A stretch of DNA of 64,000 bases from Phoenix dactylifera (lineage: Eukaryota; Streptophyta; Magnoliopsida; Arecales; Arecaceae): positions 3,569,530-3,633,529 of the forward strand of contig NC_052401.1 in the NCBI RefSeq assembly GCF_009389715.1. The letters are read 5' to 3'. Every line of letters starts with the position of its first letter. The stretch's first letter is position 1. A model generated the notes under the pieces. The model made no database searches and was not told the DNA's origin. It worked only from the letters and a program-made list of their open reading frames with translations. The translations under genes were made by a program, and so were the position numbers. Positions 36,890 through 49,779 of this stretch are shown here, one piece after another.

Positions 36890-38640
36890 AAAAAATAGGG
36901 GCTTCCAACATAATTAGATATTTGGAATTCTTCGTAAGATCCAAAACCAAAGAGAAGATCTCAACTTAAGGGCGGCAAACTAACAACTAAAAGCTGAAGA
37001 GACCTCTCACCATCACTCGGAATTAGTTATAATTCTTAATCATATTTTAAGCACGTCATTAGTATATAATGGTAAAACTCCTGTCCTTGTCCCCCCAACA
37101 CTAGGATAACTTAAATCATCCACTTGCCACATGTCAATCAGGCATCAGCCAGAGGTACAAAATTGTACACATTTAGGGATTCGTAGCAACCATCAAAGAA
37201 TCCCCCTAATTACAATGTTTAATTGCCTAATTAAAGATCCCCATTGCTATTCAATTATTAATCCATGGGTCAGATCACCAAAGTAGGTGACGTTTGTAGT
37301 CATGTGGACTGTGGCCTGCTATTAGATGATTTTTTTTACTCGATCTTTTTCTTTCTCCCCTTGAATTCACATCTAACTTTCAGTCCCAAGTAGTTTTCTG
37401 ATTAATTTTTTAGCTAAATATTTTCTTCGAAACAAAGATAAAAGCAAAATTGACCACTCGCCACTCACAATGGCTTATTTAAGAGATTAGCAGGAGCCTG
37501 AAGCCTCTCGTAGGCATATATGTGTAATCTTTGAGTTAATTTTGCCTGTTATATGTTGATCTAGAGGTTGAGACTCGATAGATTAATCAAGAGTACAAGC
37601 TATGCATTTCCTGAACTAGGTTTAAAACTATTTTCAATAATTTCACTCATTTACTTACCGAATAAGATTAGCTGCTTATAGAAAGTTTCATATCTCTCCG
37701 CAACCCTAATTGGAGGAAATACTTGATTCATAACAAAATTTTACTGCTTGTGCAAGTTTAGATCCAAGCCAATTTAGAAGAGAGAGAATTTCTTTTCGAT
37801 CCTTCATGAGCCTGCTGCAATATATATCATATTAATAAATTATATATACATACATACATACATATATACATACATATATATATATATATATATGTACATA
37901 TATGTGTGTACGCACGTATGTATGTTTGTATGTATATCTGTTGTTATTTACCGAATAGCTTGTTCAGTTAAAAAAACATATATTGTTTTTCTCCTTGTAT
38001 ATGATACAAGAAAAGAAAGGTAAGCTCACATGCGTTTCTTATGGAATCCTGTCTTCATTTAATGATAGTGCTACTGCTGTGCATGGGAGCGCAAACCTTC
38101 AAATCATTGTGGACCCATTGAAATTGGACAGTGGTCGACCACCGCGAAGTCTAAATCGCACCGCCCATGCAATCAGGGCCGTCTGATCGGTGGTTGTATT
38201 TGGGGCCTACTGATATTTATAACCCTGAAGCGTATCCTAAGAGACAAATTCATGTACAGTTAACTAGCTTATGACTCAATGCGTGCCTTCAAAGTTATGA
38301 TGGCCCCATCGATACTTGGACATGGTTGGTGATCCGTCGCATCATCATCGAATGGTCTCAATTGATGGACCCATGTCAAAATGGACAGCTGATATGCTCT
38401 TTGCAAGCAAAATGTGGAGGGAATTGAATCATAGGATTTCTTGTCTTTATTTATATTGACCTTTAAATCACTATGCACAATGATTAACTAACCTTCCAAT
38501 ACCCTCTCTCTCTCTCTCTAATTTTTGAAATACAAGATTGTCTAATTATTGGTTCGCCTTTCAATGCATGTCTTACCAACTAAAAGTGCATGATTCCACC
38601 ATGTAGAACCATATACATCGGAGGTGAGTTACACTATAAT
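36890..38640. other. Intergenic with a compound microsatellite
   Basis: Holds a compound TA, CATA and TGTA microsatellite at about 37836-37945 and a CT tract at 38504-38519. No gene recognised. Confidence 0.5.
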
Positions 38641-39242
38641 GCTTAGGCTCCGTTTGGCAGAGCTGTTGACAGTAGAGTTTTCAGAATTAGAGCTGAGCAG
38701 TAAAAGCTCGTGCTAAAGCAGTGTAGCACTCGCAGCCTACTTTTGACGAGCATAACCACTATGGAATGCTAGTGCAGTGAAATTTTACTATAATGTTTAG
38801 GTTTTATTTGACAGAGCTGTTGATAGTATAGTTTCAAAAGTAGAGTTGAGCAGCAAAAGCTCTTGCTAAAATAGTGTAGCACTCGAAGCCTACTTTTGAC
38901 GAGCACAACCACTATGGAATGCTAGTGCAGTGAAATTTTACTATAATGTTTAGGCTCCATTTGGTAGAGTTGTTGATGGAGTTTTCAGAAGTAGACCCGA
39001 GCAGCAAGAGCTCATGCTAAAGCAGTGTAGCACTCGAAGCCTACTTTTGACAAACACAACCACTATGAAATGCTGGTGCAATGAAATTTTACTATAATGC
39101 TTAGGCTCTATTTGGCAGAGCTGTTGATAGTAGCATTTATCAGAAATAGACCCGAGCAGTAAGAGCTCATGCTAAAGCAGTGTAGTACTCGAAGCCTACT
39201 TTTGACGAGCAAAGCCACTATGGAATGCTAGTGCAGTGAAAT
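38641..39242. repeat. Four-unit tandem array, about 152-bp period
   Basis: Units start at 38641, 38795, 38948 and 39099 with G(C/T)TTAGG and each runs through GAGCTGTTGA, AAGCAGTGTAGCACTCG, CCTACTTTTGACGAGC and AATGCTAGTGCAGTGAAAT. Neighbouring units differ at scattered positions. The head CTTAGGCTCCGTTTGGCAGA resembles the ends of plant DNA-transposon derivatives, so the unit may be a small element amplified in tandem. No coding capacity. Confidence 0.85.
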
Positions 39243-41697
39243 GACAAGGGGTCAAGCTCTTTGATGTGGGGCCTAGCAATCTCTCACAGATTCTTATGGA
39301 CACTTGTTCAGCTGACACAACTCTTTTATGGCATGCTATTAGGTCAAGAATCTTTTGAAAGCATGTATGGATGAATGCGATCAGCAAATAAGATGATGTC
39401 CTTCAATAAACTAAGATTGGTGCTCAAGAAGAACACTTAGCCTGCATGAGGTTTGGGGTTACAGTGGAACAAGACTACTTCATCATTGACTCCATTTCCC
39501 TAGTTACTCAATCACAAGGATACAGCAGCAAATTCAAGAAATACACAAAAAAAAGGAGAAATAGTATGGAATAAGCTATTTTATCTTATAGAATGGTGTA
39601 TTTTATTCCAATCTATTAATCAGAGGTAACTTACTTCACAACCAAATATAATGTTAACATTAATTTTGGAGGACAAAAGAAAAATAACATTCATTCAACT
39701 TACTGGGTTTTTTTCCGTTCATCACATTTGTTCATTAAATGCTCATTCATAACAGGTATCTGGTTATCAGTAAAATTATATCTCAAGATGAGAGGCTGGG
39801 CACACAATTTGCACACTCTTTTGGACCACTTGGAGGTGTAAAAGAATCCACTCTCTCTCCATTGATGCACTCAACTTGATCAGACTGTGGATGCTTCCTT
39901 CTCAATCAAATTAATGCTATTGTCTTGTTACTTGAGATTGTGAGGCAAAGCAAATAGAGGAAAACAAGCAGGGAAGCCTGCTCTACACTGAGAAGACAGT
40001 GGAGGAAATGTTCGAAGACCTTGAGAGCAGGAAAAATAGACCACGAAGACATTTGGAGAGAAGCATCAGTACCACATCACACTAATTCTTAGGTTGTTCT
40101 GCTTTTCTGGGTGCATCCTCCCCGTATCTCCCATCTTCAACTTTTTCTTATCAGCTCTCATAGATATTAATTCATCTAGTTAATAAATCTACGGGAAGTG
40201 CCTCACTTCCTACATACAGGAGAGCAAAACATGGATGGTAGAATTAGAGCTTGCATAGTTATGCATACAACGGAAAGATAATATTATTAAAGAATAAGTT
40301 TTTGTATTTTTCCTTTCATTCTCTTAGAACTCGTTTAGTTCGTGAAATTTTTTTTTCTCATAGAAATATTTTTTTAGAAAGATAATTTCTGAAAATATAA
40401 TGCCTGAAAAAATGATTTTAGTATATTTGGTTGATCATGAAAAAGTAAAAAGTTGTATAAAATATCTATTATACTTTAATAAGAAAAAAAATTTATCCAT
40501 AAATTTTGATAGCTAATTAGGATACTTTGGGAGAAAAAAAATTCTATTTGCTAATCGGCAGTAAAGTAGCTCTTCCATGTCTTCCATAAATTTTTTCAAA
40601 TAAAATATAAAAATTTTATTTTCATAAAAATGCTACTTTCTCATTTTTTTAAAAAAACTCCAACCAGACAAAAAAGTTTTTTTTTCTTTTCTTATTGATT
40701 TTTTTTTTTTTTTTTTTTTTTTGCAAACCACACGAGTCTTAATGATTGGATCCTACCTAACTTTTTTTTAAAAAAAAAATAAAAAAGAAAGATTTGAAGA
40801 GCCAAGTACAAATAGATATACAAGAAGGGTCGGCATGCAAAAAGGATGCGCATGCCAAAAAAAAACATGAATTATTGCTTATCTTATATAAGGTTGCTGT
40901 CATGCACTTAATCCCCGCCACGTACATGGACGAGACGACGAAAGCAAGCTAAAGCAGCATTCAAATGCTTGTCCATGGCGAGCCATAAAGAAGACAACAC
41001 AATCCACAGCGGTCCCATACCCAACTAGTCTAAACAAGATAAAAAAGTAAGGGAGAACCTTTTAAGACCAGAAAACAAAGTGGTAGAAAGAAACGCCACG
41101 GATCGAGACATCATCCACTACATCTTGTGGCGAGCATTCAGTCTCTCTTCTTGGTGGGAACTCATAGTGCCCTGTCACTTATCGCTCGAAAACAAATCCA
41201 AGGAATCCTAACACTGAGACCTACCTCTTTTTTTTTAACACCACATTACTATGAGAGACACCGATAGCTAGGCAGGAGGGATGTCTCGGTCCTGCGTTTG
41301 CTTGCTCCTGCTTCCTTTCCCAAAGAAAAGATGCGAGCATGAGAAACTTCTTGCTGTGAGATAAACAAAAGAATGGTGACATGACGTGTGAAAACTATTG
41401 TCCAATAATGTCACGACACTGAGGATGGATGTATGGAATCAGCTTTACAGGAAGAATCACGAGATTGGCATGCAAAGACCCGTCAATGCTGATATCTAGT
41501 GGGCAGCCAATTGTTTTCATGTTTGTGAATCTAGTAAGATGGAACTTCAGAAACACTGTTGAAACCGTACCATTTCTCTTCTCCGCTGGCCGTTCGACGG
41601 ACTCTCTCTCCTCAGCTAGAAATTTGAATAATGGTGATTCTTTCGGTAGAATGCCACCAGTATTTTATGTGCTTCTCCCTTTGAGGAACTCTTTAGG
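39243..41697. other. Intergenic, no gene seen
   Basis: A run of 24 T lies at 40699-40722. The open frame at 41429-41782 has no recognised similarity and its end enters the Copia LTR, so it is not called. Confidence 0.4.
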
Positions 41698-41702
41698 GGT
41701 GG

Positions 41703-42085
41703 TGTTAGAATCTAGGCTACTAAAGAAGATTGTAATGGAAAGAAGGAGGAGGAAGAGAGAAAGAGTAGAGACCAAGAGATAATGTGGTTCGGCTGTAGTA
41801 AGCCTACGTCCACAATAGAAAACCCTCACACCTTTTTATTATGTTTTCAGGACTATAGCTCTCCTCTCTCTCATAGGCAAAAGTAGAAGAAGAGGGAGAA
41901 GAAACGGCTCCCATAAATCAAGGAAACAGTTCCTATTATGTTGCCAAAGTAAATGGAAAAAGAATCCCATTGATTACAATCACCAAAATCATCAGACACC
42001 AAAATAGATAAATCACCAAAAATAGATCCATGCGTCTACGAGTTTGGAGGAGACGCGTCTACCCAATCAGGGATATCGTCAAATA
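41703..42085 (-). repeat. Copia 3' LTR
   Basis: Starts TGTTAGAATCTAGGCTACTA on the plus strand and aligns over its full length with the repeat at 46350-46720, apart from two short length differences. The inner edge is set by the adjoining polypurine tract, the outer edge by the GGTGG duplication. Confidence 0.9.
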
Positions 42086-45000
42086 CTCCCCCTCAAGTTG
42101 GAGCAGGTTGTTGGACAGAGAAAAATATGTCAGACATGCCCAACTTACGGATGATATTTAAGAATTTGTCATGGCCAAACGCTTTAGTAAACACATCCGC
42201 CAGTTGACTTTTAGTAGATAAATATGATGGTTTGATGAGACCAGCGTGGAGTTTTTCACGAACAAAATGACAGTCCAATTCGATGTGTTTTGTTCTTTCA
42301 TGGAAAACTGGGTTGGAAGCGATATGCAACGCAAGTGATTATCACAATGAATAGTGATAGGCTCATATGAGGAATCCGAAGATCTGTGAGAAGGGACTTA
42401 AGTCAAGTGGCTCACAGCAAAGAAGAGCCATAGAGCGGTATTCAGCTTCGCAGGAGGATCTGGCAACTGTTGTTTGTTTCTTTGTTTTCTATGAAAGTGG
42501 TGAGGAATCAAGCATGGTAATATAGCCACTAGTAGATCGTCTAGTCATTGGACAACTAGCCCAATCAAAGTCACAATAGCCAGTGATATGAAGAGAGCCA
42601 ATAGATGGAAATAAAATATCATTGCCAGGAGATCCTTTGAGATATCGGAGAAACCAGAGAGTAGCACTGTAGTGTGGCTGAAGCGGACGATGCATAAACT
42701 GACTGAGTATGTGAACTGAATAAATATTGTCAGGTCGAGTAATTGTCAGGTAGATGAGCTGGCCAACAAGACGACGATAAAGAGATGGATCTGACATAAG
42801 CGTGCCATCAGTGTCAGAAAGCTTCAAGTTCTACTCCATAAGAAAGTCGACGGGACGGGTTCCAAGCATGCCGACATCATCTAATAGGTCAAGTATATAT
42901 TTTCGTTGATTGAGAAATATGCCTTTGGCAGAGCAGGCAACTTCAATGTCGAGAAAATATTTTAGAGTGCCCAAGTCCTTCATTTGAAAGCGAGTGTTGA
43001 GAAAATGCTTCAGAAGAGTAATGGCTTGCGCATCGTCACCGATGACAACAATATCGTCCACATAAACCAAAACATGGATACAAACATTCTTAGAAAATTT
43101 GCTGAAAAGAGAATAGTCAGCTTTGGAATTAAGAAACCAAAAGCAGATAATGTAGCCGAGACTTTGGAAAACCAATTCCGAGAAGCCTGCTTTAAGCCAT
43201 AGAGCGATTTGTTTAACTTGCAAACCAAAGTGGGCTGAGTGGTGGAGAGACTAGGCGGTAGTTGCATGTAGACCTCTTCCTCTAAATCGCCATGAAGGAA
43301 GGCATTGTGCATATCCAATTGGTATAGCGACCAGTGCTTAATAGAAGCAAGAGCTAAAAGACAATGAATAGTGGTGAGTTTGGCAACAAGTGTGAATGTT
43401 TCATGATAGTCTAGACCCTCCAACTGAGTATAACCTTTGGCAATAAGTCGCGCTTTATAGCGTTCAATAGAACCATCTAGCTTATATTTGGTCTTGTAAA
43501 CCCATTTGCATCCGATGGCATGCTTGCTTGGAGGAAGAATGGTTAAACGCCAAGTGTTATTGCCAGCCAATGCTTTAAGTTCAATATCCATGGCAGCCCG
43601 CCAATGTGAGTGTTTGTTGGCCTGAGTAAAGGTAGTGGGTGTGATAGAGGATGTGAGAGTAGCCACAAAGGCTCGGTGAGGAGGTGAGAGTCGAGAATAA
43701 GAGAGACAATAAAAAGTGGGTGAGCAGTAGAGGAAGAGGAGGAGTTGGGTTTCCCAGCAAAGGAGTATTTGAAATCTTGAAGGTAAACGGGGGTTTTGGA
43801 TAGGCGAGTAGACTGGCGAGTTGGGAGAGAGGGAGGTGCTGTGGTTTCATCCGGGGATGGGGTGGATGTAAGAATTGTCTTGAGTTGTGATAAGGTCTGA
43901 AATAGAATCAGTAATAGTGGGTATTGAAGGCACTGGTGAATCAGAAACATCAGGAATGGGACGTGGCATGACAGAGAAATGCTCAGGTGCAAGAGTCTGA
44001 AAAGGAAAAATGTGTTCGTGAAAAACCACATCACGACTGATAGATATGCTTTTTGACTCTAAGTCATAAATAAGGTATCCATTTTGCCCGAGAGGATAAC
44101 GAACAAAGATGCCAGGCCGGGATCGGGTATCAAACTTATGAGAGATTTGGGAATTTCGACCATAACAGAGACACCTGAAGACACACAAATGACTGTAGGA
44201 GGGGGGCGAGCCAAAAAGAATCTCATGGGGGCTTTTCCCAGATAATAGAGGAGTAGGGATTTTGTTTATCAGATATGTGGCAGTAAGGATGCAATCGCCC
44301 CAGAAAGAAAGAGGTAGATGGGCTTGAAAACGAAGTGCCTGTGCCACCTCAAGTACATGGCGATGCTTGCATTCTACAACACCATTTTGTTGGCTGGTGT
44401 GAACACAAGTGCATTGGTGGACAAGCCCATATTCCTTAAAAAATTGTTGAAGGTCATTGGCGAGAAATTCTTGGCCATTGTCAGTGCAAAGGGTTTGAAC
44501 ACAAGTATGAAATTGTGTTTTGACAAAGGAAAGAAAGTGGCGGAGAAGAGATTGAGTTTCAGATTTGTGACGCATTAAAAATACCCATGTAGCACGAGAA
44601 AAATCATCAACAATGGTTAAAAAATAATGTGCACCTGAGAGGGAGCGGTTTGATAACCACCCCAAATATCACAATGAAGTAAACTAAAAACATGAGTAGT
44701 AGAAATAGAACTTGAAGGAAAAGGTAATCTGGTTTGTTTGGCTAAAGGACAAATGTCGCAAATACAATTCTTAGAAAAAAATATCAGGAATAGATTTAGA
44801 CAAAAGCTGTAAGCACCGAAGAGAAGGGTGTTTGAGACGCCAATGCCAACGGTCGACGGTGCTGGGCGGTGTGGGAGAAGCAAGATGCACAAGTAGTAAA
44901 TCCAAAATATAAAGTCCTCCATGTAGTCTACCCACTCCAATTGTTCTCTTCGATTGAAGGTCCTGAATATGACAATGATCAGGATGAAAAATTGCAAGGC

Positions 45001-46349
45001 AAAAAAAAGTATGTGTGAGATGAGAAATAAAAAGTAAATTTAGATTAAAGGAAGGGATATAAAGAACATCATCCAGGCGAAGCCCATTAGGCAAAATAAC
45101 AGTTCCTGTAAAAGAGATATTTGCAGTCTGACCATTTGGTAAAGTGACAGGAGCAAGGATAGATTATGGTGTTAGTGTGACAAAGGAGGACTTGGAGCAA
45201 GCCATGTGGTGTGTAGCCCCTGTATCAATAATCTAATATGAAGAAATTGAAGCAGGACAAGAGATATTACCAGAAACATTGGCTGCTGGGCTAGATGAAG
45301 TAGTAGGAGCCATGGTAGAGAGAAGGGCCATCAAGTGCTGATACTGATCTAAAGTGAAGGGCTCCCCATGAGCGTCGCCTTTAGTGGTAGTGTCCAAAGA
45401 AGTAGAAGCTTACTGGCTGCGCTGATTGGAAAGAGACGATTTGTTCATCCCTTGCTGTTGATGCCTATTATTTTTATTGAAAAATCCATGGACAAGAAAA
45501 CATCGATCAATCGTATGATTGGTCCTCTTGCAATGATCACAATACAAGGAATGTTTTTATGAAATAGGAGGACGACTAACAGAAAGTGCAGCAGCATCAG
45601 TAGAAGAAGTAACCAAATGCAAATTGTGGTGTCATTCATCCTGAAGTAACAGGGAATATGCACGGCTAACAGTGGGAAGAAGATCCATCAAGAGGATTTG
45701 ACTACATATGGCATTGTAGCTTTCATTTAAGCCCATAAGAAATTGCATCACCATTTCTCGCTATTGAATAGGCGCTGTGAGTTCCTTCAAGGAACCGCAG
45801 GTGCAAGATGGAATAGTGCTATAGGAAGATAGTTCATCCCATAATGCCTTTAGGCTAGTAAAATAAGTAGCAATGGGAGAAGTACCTTGTTGATGAGTGG
45901 CGATAGCCCGAGAGAGTTGGAATATACGAGGAGCATTTTGTTAGGAGAAACGGTCATTGAGTTCACTCCATACCTTGCTGGCTTTCTCAGCATACATCAC
46001 GCTATTGGCGATGTCATGATGCATCGAATTCAGGATCCAGGAGTATACCATTCGGTTGCATTGCTCCCACTGTGAGGCTTTAGCATCGGATGAATCAGGC
46101 TTTCTGATGGTTCCATCGACGAAACCAAATTTATTTTTGGCCATGAGAGCCATGTGCATGGCCCGACACCAGGTAGCATAGTTGTCTCCGGTGAGACTCT
46201 GAGTGACGAGAGAAATACCAGGATTGTCAGAAGGATGCAGAACATAAGCTGAATCAGAACTCGTGGTGACACCGCTAGAAACCGAGTTGGTGTTGCTGTT
46301 GGAATCGGCCATGATACTAGATGCGTGTGATATCAAAGCTCTAATGCCA

Positions 46350-46720
46350 TGTTAGAATCTAGGCTACTAAAGAAGATTGTAATAGAAAGAAGGAGGAAGA
46401 GAGAAAGAGTAGAGACCAAGAGATAACGTGGTTCGGCTGTAGTAAACCTACGTCTACAGTAGAAATCGTTCACACCTTTTTATTATGTTTTCAAGGCTAT
46501 AGCTCTTCTCTCTCTTATAGGCAAAAGTAGGAGAAGAGGGAGAAGGAACGACTCCCATAAATCAAGGAAACAGTTCCTATTATGTTGCCAAAGTAAAAGG
46601 AAAAAGAATCCCATTGGTTACAATCACCAGACACCAAAATAAGTAAATCACCAAAAATAGATCCATGCATTCACGAGTTTGGAGGAGACGCGTCCGCCCT
46701 ATCAGGGATATCGTCCAATA
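46350..46720 (-). repeat. Copia 5' LTR
   Basis: Partner of the 41703-42085 repeat. The primer site abuts it on the inner side and the GGTGG target duplication on the outer side. Confidence 0.9.
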
Positions 46721-46929
46721 GGTGGCGAGAATTGATCCATTCCATCCTCCAGTTTTCTACTTAGATTGTTACCAAATGATGTCAGTGCGTCGTTACCATA
46801 GACCCCACACACACACGCACATGTGGGTGATCCAGTGGTTCAGCCACCAGCCAGCCAATAGGATAGAGTCTAAAAGTCTAGTAGGATAGGGCAGAGCCTA
46901 AAAGTCTAGGAATTGATAGTACTTAAGCT

Positions 46930-49779
46930 TAGGATTATGATTCTTAGGATTAGGCATAGGAGAGTATAGAAGAGTTGGTTTAGATTTGAGTTGTGCAACA
47001 AAAGTATGGTGGAGTGGAAAAAAACTAAGTATTCTTATTTGTTAAAGAATGAAGGTGCATTAAGTTTTGAGGATGAAACTCCTTTAAGGGAGAGAAAATG
47101 TTATGGCTCGGTCTGCTTGACTAGCATGACCAAGGTTTGGCCCGGCCCAAGCTCCCATCAAGCAAAAAAAAAAAAGACATCTTCTCAATTTGACTCTCGG
47201 TGAGAGTTGACTTCCATGAACCACCAGAGGCTCGCCTCCTCTATAAATAGGATCCCCTCTCTCCCCACAGCACTCCACCATTGAGCAACACCTTCCATAG
47301 TCTCGCTTTATTCCTCTTTTCTCTCATCGAGTCCACGGCTTTCTATCACTATGCTCGCCAAAAATCAGAGTCGTCGATGCTTCCGAAGCCAAAATAATGC
47401 CCTAGCCTTTTTCCTCTTTCCTTTTTCTTCTTTCCATAACTAAAAATTACGGTCGCCGATTTCTCACCGGAGACAAAGTAGCGCCCTGGCCTTTTTCCTC
47501 TTTCCTTTTTCTTCTTTCCACGACCAGAAATTACAATCGTCGACTGAGAAATCAGCTGGAAATCGACCAACAAAGGGGATCCTTGTTTTTCCCTATTTTT
47601 TGCCGAAGTTTTCTTTCTTTTTTTCGGCCACTACCACCGGTTTTCTCCATTGATAAGCTCTTGGATGAACTCCTCAACCTTTCTACTTTTCTCTACGATG
47701 GAGCCATTGTAACAACCTAAGACCTCACCCAAAAAAAAGCTAGTCGGAAGGTAATATTTGAGTTCCTTAATCCTGTACAAGTACTTAAGATCTACTCAGC
47801 AAATAATCGATGTGGAACTAAACACATGCCCGCACGAGTCATCACATACTTCCCCTGTTTAAGTCTTGACGTCCTCGTCAAGTTAAGAGTTCAAATCCAT
47901 TCAAATCTAATCATAAATACTACAATCAACTCGTGGTCAGCTCTATTAGATCTGTGTTGCAGTGTCTCCTAATTCACATAGGTTATGAGTCGGGTCTACT
48001 TTAATACCATTAATAACAACCAACACCTCATCCAAAAAGGTTAGTCGGAAGATATTATTTGGATTTCTTGATCTTGTATAGGTACCTAAGATCTATCTAG
48101 TGAATAACCGATGTGGGATTAAACACACGTCCGCATAGGCCATCATAGAAATGGCCGTCAGAAAGCGGCCAACGACCAAAATCAAGGAAAGGCTCCCGTT
48201 CTCCGTTTTTCCAGCCTTTTTCTTAGATTTTCTCGCTGGCCAACCAACACTGTCACCGTCCACCACCTTCGACCACTGGCAAAGTCCGTTGGCACAACCC
48301 CCAACGATCCCCACTCCCTCTCTAGTTTCTCTCTCTTCTCTTTGTTTCTCTCTTTAAACGGGCCTATAGATGTTAGTATGGTATCCCATCTATTTTCTCT
48401 TTGGATCCGAGATGAACCCCGCAAAGAGGCCCTGAACCACCTTAGTGCCCAAGCCGCCTACAGGATCGATTATTCCGGTCTTGTTGAGTGTTCCTAAAAC
48501 TACCATTGGTGAACTTTATTGAATGACTTTGATCCTAATCGAGTTCGTACCCCATGATTCATTGTTTGGGTCTCCCATGCCCGATCCACCCGAAACTGTC
48601 GAACGCCATCATTTAGCTAATTGTCCCTATTCCTCATTATTTTAATTCCATTCAAGTTATTAAATAGAAACTAGTTTCTCTTTTAATGTTTTAAAATAGT
48701 TTTAGCAGATTTGCCTAACGAAATTTGATGGTCTAAGACGGAAAAGGTAACTAAATCTTACACTCCTTATTATTTTCTAAATTATTATACTTTTCATGCA
48801 TTTAGTTTGGCGGTGAAGATATCATGTTTTTCTTAAAATTGTGGATCTGCATGTATATTATGAAAATTATGCTTTATTATGAAAAATAGTTCCATGAATG
48901 CTTTTAATAAAAATAACTTATTTATGAAATATGGATTTGATCGTATCATTTAGTATTTTTCCATCTACTTATGTGTATATTTTTATTAAAAAAGATATGA
49001 TTATTTTAAAAGCTCTCAAATCGCTATGCATGACCCCTAGAATTGAGGAAGATCAATACTTAGAGCTAGCATCCATAGGCCTTATCAGTAGATATAAAGT
49101 TAGACATACAAAATATAAAACTCTGTCAATTACAAACACGAACCTGTCGTGAGTATAAAATGACTGCAACACGAATATTTGTGAACAATATTTTGAACCA
49201 TTATATGACTAAGTAGCAAAGAACGATTTATGATATACTGAAATCATGTTTATAAAATATTAATGATTTATATATACATAATTGACTTTATGACTTATTT
49301 TAACATACTATATTATAAAAAATTTTATTTTTGTAATCTCTATTATTTTCTTTAAATGATGAATTGTCATAAAAAACTCATTCTAAGATAGTATAAATTT
49401 TACTTATCAAACTATGCAGCTCATACTTTTTTTTATTTTTCTCTTTATAGATGAATAGGATAATTAGAAATGAAGGATGATCCAAATAGATGATTCATGC
49501 TAGCAAGCTTGACGATTTTGCAGAAAAATTTTAATATTTTTAGCTGACTATAATTTGTAGTTGATGACTTTCTAAATTTTGAGAATTATGTTTTGGTATT
49601 TATATTTAAATGCTCTAAATCTGTATTTTTATCATTTAATGGATGATGGAGTTACATTTTTTGATTATATTTTATTTATGATGAATTTATAGGTTATTTA
49701 TGATTGTTGGCTTCATATTATTGTGGATTGTATCCCTCAGTAGCATAGCCATATTATGCCTTGAATTTAGGGCATAACA
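46930..49779 (+). mobile_element. Gypsy-like retrotransposon fossil: 3' interior end plus long LTR
   Basis: A stretch of interior with a trace of the pol end (SFEDETPLRER-like, about 46990-47098) ends in a polypurine tract and is followed by a long LTR at 47099-49779. The LTR opens TGTTATGGCTC and closes GGGCATAACA, a 7-base inverted terminus. It has a TATAAATA box at 47242-47249 and an 84-base tandem doubling at about 47399-47565. A length near 2.7 kb, about 2.2 kb without the nested TRIM, suits Del/Tekay-type Gypsy elements. Most of the interior and the other LTR are absent from the window, so this is a truncated, broken copy. Confidence 0.6.
47708..48147 (-). mobile_element. TRIM-like element nested in the Gypsy LTR
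   Basis: Direct repeats at about 47708-47846 and 48011-48147 match those in the permease intron: AACAACC ends, TACTTAAGATCTACTCAG, and CGATGTGG followed by ACTAAACACA. CTTTAATACCATTAATAAC before the second repeat again gives a minus-strand primer-site-like word. It interrupts the long LTR, so it is younger than that LTR. Non-coding. Confidence 0.65.

Larger units (their letters stand above)
41703..46720 (-). mobile_element. Ty1/Copia retrotransposon fossil with both LTRs
   Basis: About 5.0 kb, minus strand. LTRs at 46350-46720 (5') and 41703-42085 (3') flank, in order: a primer site resembling initiator-Met tRNA at about 46338-46349; gag (about 45.9-46.34 kb) with a zinc-knuckle trace near 45.5 kb; protease near 45.2 kb; integrase (about 43.9-44.9 kb); reverse transcriptase with the YVDD motif (about 42.8-43.7 kb); RNase H (about 42.1-42.8 kb); and a polypurine tract at 42086-42101. 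GGTGG stands on both sides (41698-41702, 46721-46725) as target duplication. The coding region is broken in several places, roughly half a dozen or more. LTRs differ at about 7% by eye; with a commonly used grass rate this suggests a few million years, longer if the host evolves slowly. The lineage within Copia is not assigned. Confidence 0.92.

Noticed and set aside
38641-39242. CRISPR-like array
   Set aside because: Units are about 152 bp, diverged and lack spacers; this is plant nuclear tandem DNA.
41429-41782. 117-residue open frame
   Set aside because: No similarity, and it crosses into the Copia LTR, so it is probably chance.
47349-48424. Short open frames in the 47.3-48.4 kb stretch
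   Set aside because: They fall in the long Gypsy LTR and nested TRIM; no recognised protein.
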